Assembly: GCA_027559495.1 (NCBI GenBank)
Contig: JAMXSV010000028.1
Span: 2,728,001 to 2,792,000 of the forward strand
DNA length: 64,000 nt
Source: Aurifilum marmelostoma
Lineage: Eukaryota > Ascomycota > Sordariomycetes > Diaporthales > Cryphonectriaceae
Direction: 5' to 3'
Shown: one piece after another, positions 60,296 to 64,000 of the stretch
Numbering within the stretch: position 1 is the stretch's first letter
Layout of the letters: each line of letters starts with the position of its first letter
Notes under the pieces: model-generated
Seen by the model: the letters and a program-made list of their open reading frames with translations, nothing else
Told to the model about the DNA's origin: nothing
Databases searched by the model: none
Program-made: the position numbers and the translations under genes

Positions 60296-60863
60296 CTTGA
60301 TTTTGCTCGAGGGGCAGAGACGTGTGGTTGTGGGTTTTCGCCGGGAGGGGGGTGGTCGGGCGGGCGAGCGATGATCGGACTCACACTGCACAGGGTGGTG
60401 GGGCGTCGCCGTGTAGCAGCAGTAAAACAGAGAGATGGATGGTGATAGGAAGTTCAAAGGAGATTGGTAAAGAGAATGACGAATTGGAAGGAAACAGTTT
60501 GGGCAGCAGATGACTGCACCAGTGCTGGAGATCGCAACGACGAGGAATAGACAGGTAGGAGGTAGTTCAAAAGTTATGGTGGGGGTGGGTTGCTTGCAGC
60601 AGTTGAGTGATGCAGCCTGGTTCTTGGTACAAGGTACTTCACAGGCTGGTGGGGCGCTTCGTGGGGAAGCTTTGGCCAATCAGGAGTGGGCCGATTCATG
60701 GCTAGGGAATGGCCGGAATGTCATCGCCAATTTTGAATCCATCTTTTGAAGCCTCCCATCCCCCCCAGAATCGACCCATCCTCAACGACGAATTGCCAAC
60801 CAAGAGAGCACTTGTTGCCAGACCAACTCCCCCCTCAACCACAAGCACTGCGATTGAGACAAA
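60296..60863. promoter_or_regulatory. Divergent promoter of PYM and QCR9 with CCAAT box
   Basis: The 568 bases between divergent start codons. A CCAAT box lies at 60676-60680 on the plus strand, about 185 bases ahead of the QCR9 start codon. In fungi CCAAT is the binding site of the HAP/CBC complex, which controls many respiratory-chain genes, so it is a plausible element for QCR9. Its use has not been tested. Confidence 0.5.
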
Positions 60864-61329
60864 ATGGTATGCCTCTTAGCACCCAGATGCTCCCGCTGGG
60901 GCAGCATGAGCTAATCGCGCATCAATTTCCAGGCCGGCCAGACCACCCTCTACAAGCAAGTCACCCACGTACGATCGTCGATGATAGACTCGATCTCTGA
61001 CCGTGACCTACAGCATTCTTTTCCGAAACAACTTCGCCATGCTGGGCGCAGTCTTCGCCACCGCCTTCGGCCTCCAGATGTACGTCTCCGATTCGGTTGG
61101 TGCTCAGCGCGGCTTCCGGGACCGTGGTTTGCTGATATGAGGACGGCAGGTCTTTCGACGTTGGCTCGCAGAGCCTGTGGGACAAGATGAACCGGGGGGT
61201 AAGGCAGAATACCAACTTCCTGGGCATCACATCACGTGCGAAGGGCAAAGCTAATCAGTGTTACAGCGCCAATGGAAGGACATCAAGTCCAAGTACATTG
61301 AGGGCGGTGACGATGAGGACGATGAGTAG
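60864..61329 (+). CDS. QCR9: Cytochrome bc1 complex subunit 9, five exons
   Basis: A 67-residue inner-membrane subunit of ubiquinol-cytochrome c reductase (complex III). Exons: 60864-60866 (the ATG only), 60933-60955, 61014-61079, 61150-61198, 61267-61329. All phases join to a protein with LYNILFRNNFAMLGAVF, the single membrane helix AVFATAFGLQM, then SFDVGSQSLWDKMNRGRQWKDI and an acidic tail, which is the standard QCR9 pattern and length. The second intron (60956-61013) begins with GCAAGT, the canonical donor of GC-AG introns. The nearby GT donors put the family motif out of frame or add residues the family lacks, so GC-AG is the best reading. The other introns are 66-70 bp GT-AG. No single open frame represents this gene, so it is easy to miss. 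It is divergent from PYM. Confidence 0.93.
60956..61013 (+). other. GC-AG intron in QCR9
   Basis: A 58-base intron with donor GCAAGT and acceptor CTACAG. It is required to give the motif LYNILFRNN at the exon junction. Confidence 0.8.
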
Positions 61330-62225
61330 AGCGAGTGGAGGAAAAGGGGCATGCACATGCATACGGCATCAATTTGAGATTAAAGGAGCAAGCCAGGCGG
61401 ACGTGGCGACGGTGTACTTCTACGGTTTAGAGGTCTGCATAGATGGGATCACAAAATGGATGAATATGACAGGCGAGCCAGACCCACAGCCAGCTGCTCT
61501 CTGGGCCGAATTTTCGCATAAATAGGGACTACCATCAAAAGACAACTTTAGACATGTGTGTATGTGAATGTCTCAGAAAGAGCCAGGTGCGGATCGAGAC
61601 GGTGAAGGTTGAGAACAAGAGAAGATGAGCTCGACAAGCTGCGGAGCGCGCCGCTGCTAGTTGACGCTGCTGGGTGGACCGAGCGTGCAAGTACCGTAGA
61701 GCCCATGTCCTCCCTCCTACCTACCTTGGAACCCAACCATCTATCATTACTGTGACAAGACATCAACTACAGAGATACACGTCACAAAGTTGCTTCCCTG
61801 CAACCCAAATCCGAACTTGTTGGCTTTACTTCTTCTAGCCCCTCTTTTTTTCTTCTTCTTTCTCAGCTGTTGTTGGGGAGAAAGTACTCGCGGCCACAAT
61901 CCTTTCTATAGGTGTAGTCTCAGCAGTCGCCTTATTCTCCGATTGCTACTTTAGAAGGGCGACCCCCCACTGTGATACACTACGTACCCTGCGGTTTAGA
62001 GGGGTACCTCTCCAGAACATAAACAACCTTGACCTTCCCAACCAGCTCAACATCCCATCATCTAGATCCAAACCCTCCAACAAAATTCCCAAGGATACAC
62101 AAAAAATCGGACCACAGTTTTCGTGATTACAAAGCTGTGGAAGCTCCCGATCCATCCGTTCCCCGCACGCTGTCGTGCTGCGTCGAGCCTCCCTGCCCTT
62201 CCAAGAATGACCTGAATTCGCAGCG
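61330..62225. other. Intergenic: QCR9 3' flank and UBR1 promoter
   Basis: About 900 bases. The first part is the QCR9 3' flank. A T-rich stretch with TCT runs (about 61835-61865) and the following 250 bases are the probable promoter and leader of the UBR1-type gene. No gene seen. Confidence 0.5.
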
Positions 62226-64000
62226 ATGGAGAGACCGAGCCCGATGTCGACACAGGAGCAGCAGCTCTGTCAGTTTCTGATGGAGCTGCCAGCCCTCAAA
62301 CACTATCGATACACCACCGATGCCGCGGACCTGCTCCTAGAGAACCTGTTCCGGCTCATGTCCTGCGGCAACGACGAATACCTGCGACTCTTCTTCCCAA
62401 ACGGTAGCATCCACGCCGACGGCAAGATCCAGAAGCTCAGGGACGCACAGGGCGCTGTTGAAGGGTCTGAGTACACGGAGGCCGCTCGTGGCAAGGCATG
62501 TGGCCACATCTTCAAGGCGGGTGAGGCATCGTACGGGTGCAAGACGTGCGGCGTCGACGACACTTGTTGCCTCTGCGCCAAGTGCTTCGACGCGACAGAC
62601 CACACTGGCCACCTGGTACGCATCAGCGTTTCGCCCGGCAACAGCGGCTGCTGCGACTGTGGGGACCACGAGGCATGGCGTACGCCCATGTTCTGTACCA
62701 TACATTCCATGTGGGAGCATGCACAGCCCAAGGGCAAAGAGAAGGCGCCGGCGTCACTGCCAGACGACCTGCTCTTCAGCATCAGGATGGTCATCGGCCG
62801 GGTGATTGACTACCTGTGCGATGTCATCTCGTGCTCGCCCGAGCAGCTGCGTCAGACCAAGACCAAGGACTCGATCAGGCACGACGAGAAGATGTCTAGA
62901 TTACAGTCTACGTACTATGGTGGAGAGGTCGAGCCCGCGACCGAATATGCCGTCATCTTATGGAACGACGAGAAACACACTGTTGACGACGTGCGGGATC
63001 AAGTGGCAAGGGCATGCGCAACAACGCTGAGGACCGGCGTGGAGAAGGCCTACGAGACCGACCTCGTCGGGCGGAGCATTCTCACGTACAGCGACGACAT
63101 CGACAAGCTCTTGGGCATCGCCACGACGCTGGAGCATATTCGTGTTACGGTCACGATTCGCTCCTCGCGCGATACCTTCCGAGAGCAGATGTGCGGCACC
63201 ATCATCGAGTGGCTGAAGGACATCTCGGGCTGTTCTGTGGGCGACGATCATTCTGTGCTGCGCACTATCATCTGCCAAGAGTTCCTCAAACCATGGAGGA
63301 TGGGCAGCCTCGCCACTCACAAGTCGGTCGGAAAGAACGGCATCGACGATGAGGAGAACGAGCCCGCCGAGCGAGCGATAGTTGCATTCCCTTATGAGCA
63401 CTTCAGGTTTTTGGGTGGCACCGACGTGGAAGAGGCACGTGTGGTGGTCACACGACATCTCGCCGCCTTGCCACCCGATGAGAGCGACGATGACGACAGC
63501 GACGGCGACGGCGACGGCGACGTCGACGGCGACAATACGCCAACGTCTTCACGTGACGCCATGGACGAGGATGAGGAGGATGAGGAGGACCTGGTGATGC
63601 TGGATACGGCTCCTGGGGCCTCTGAAGACGTCAATATGTCGGACTGGCGTGCCGACGAGGCTCTCGAGGCCGACGAGGCGACAATGGCGGGATACCCACC
63701 CCCGCCACCACCTCCGGTGCCGGGTGTGTCCCGCCGAACCACCAGGGAAGGAGACATGACGCCTTCTGACTCTGACGTTGCAGAACCCCTCATACCGTCC
63801 ACCATCTACGCCAAGAACAACCTCGAGGTTCCAAGGACGCCGGGAAATCCTCGGCGGGACACGGCACCACCAAGGTCTGGTCGGTACTGGCTGCTCGCCC
63901 CTGCTGCATACATGGACAACAGCAATGTTCCGCCAGCTGAAAACGTCTTCCAGCGGGTCCGCCTAGACTGGATGATCCTCTTCGACCTGAGAATGTGGAA
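62226..64000 (+). CDS. UBR1: UBR1-type N-recognin ubiquitin ligase, 5' part (cut by window edge)
   Basis: First ~591 residues of an E3 ubiquitin ligase of the N-degron pathway. It reads from the ATG at 62226 (a second ATG at 62244) to the window edge with no stop and no intron. The UBR box spans about residues 91-160: ACGHIF, then Cys-rich CKTCGVDDTCCLCAKCF, DHTGH and CCDCGDHEAW. These are the zinc ligands and acidic groove that bind basic N-terminal residues. A ClpS-like domain (type-2 N-degron site) follows, starting at AVILWNDEKHTVDDV (about 239-253). A later acidic linker has Asp-Gly alternation (DGDGDGDVDGD) and Glu/Asp runs, then a seven-proline run (about 489-495). The RING-type UBR domain and C-terminus lie outside the window. 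UBR1 family members usually approach 1900-2200 residues, so roughly a quarter is seen. Confidence 0.95.
   Translation, partial: MERPSPMSTQEQQLCQFLMELPALKHYRYTTDAADLLLENLFRLMSCGNDEYLRLFFPNGSIHADGKIQKLRDAQGAVEGSEYTEAARGKACGHIFKAGEASYGCKTCGVDDTCCLCAKCFDATDHTGHLVRISVSPGNSGCCDCGDHEAWRTPMFCTIHSMWEHAQPKGKEKAPASLPDDLLFSIRMVIGRVIDYLCDVISCSPEQLRQTKTKDSIRHDEKMSRLQSTYYGGEVEPATEYAVILWNDEKHTVDDVRDQVARACATTLRTGVEKAYETDLVGRSILTYSDDIDKLLGIATTLEHIRVTVTIRSSRDTFREQMCGTIIEWLKDISGCSVGDDHSVLRTIICQEFLKPWRMGSLATHKSVGKNGIDDEENEPAERAIVAFPYEHFRFLGGTDVEEARVVVTRHLAALPPDESDDDDSDGDGDGDVDGDNTPTSSRDAMDEDEEDEEDLVMLDTAPGASEDVNMSDWRADEALEADEATMAGYPPPPPPPVPGVSRRTTREGDMTPSDSDVAEPLIPSTIYAKNNLEVPRTPGNPRRDTAPPRSGRYWLLAPAAYMDNSNVPPAENVFQRVRLDWMILFDLRMW

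Overview
This window is nuclear DNA of a filamentous ascomycete (Pezizomycotina, most likely a Sordariomycete). The evidence is the short spliceosomal introns (mostly 55-210 bp, GTRNGN...AG), pyrimidine-rich stretches ahead of start codons, and genes typical of this group: a fungal Zn2Cys6 factor, a CRT10-family protein, a four-domain A-T-R-R carboxylate reductase, mitochondrial TIM44, uS11m and QCR9, the Mago/Y14 partner PYM, and a UBR1-type N-recognin. Fourteen protein genes are supported. They cover only about 24 kb of 64 kb. The rest is long intergenic sequence with microsatellites, long G/C or A/T homopolymers and no convincing gene. No rRNA, tRNA, CRISPR array or intact transposon was found.

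Left part (1-31 kb): a gene-free 4.6 kb; an eight-exon Zn2Cys6 transcription factor gene (4635-7981, +); a 5.5 kb gap; a TauD/TfdA-type Fe(II)/2-oxoglutarate dioxygenase (13458-14921, +); a 5.9 kb gap; then three minus-strand genes: a CRT10 homologue (20782-23804, with an apparent reading-frame break), a membrane-anchored GH5 glycoside hydrolase (25472-26809) and a seven-helix receptor-like membrane protein (28913-30720).

Middle (30.7-43.8 kb): 13 kb with no gene I can support. It is followed by two minus-strand genes: an extended SDR-type oxidoreductase (43765-45189) and a large adenylation-thiolation-reductase-reductase enzyme (45734-49657). The latter has the architecture of fungal glycine betaine reductase (ATRR), which turns glycine betaine into choline through betaine aldehyde.

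Right part (52-64 kb) is gene-dense and mostly housekeeping: a microbial-type poly(ADP-ribose) glycohydrolase with an RGG-rich N-terminus (52098-53051, -), a BCS1-like AAA ATPase (53613-54987, -, with a second apparent frame break at a G6 run), a divergent pair of mitochondrial protein genes (uS11m, - and TIM44, +), a divergent pair PYM (-) and QCR9 (+), and the 5' part of a UBR1-type ubiquitin ligase running off the right edge. QCR9 is notable: 67 codons split over five exons, one of them only the ATG, and one intron of the GC-AG type.

The most interesting leads are the ATRR-type enzyme and its SDR neighbour, the extreme exon structure of QCR9, the two homopolymer-linked frame breaks, and the RGG-tagged PARG-like protein.
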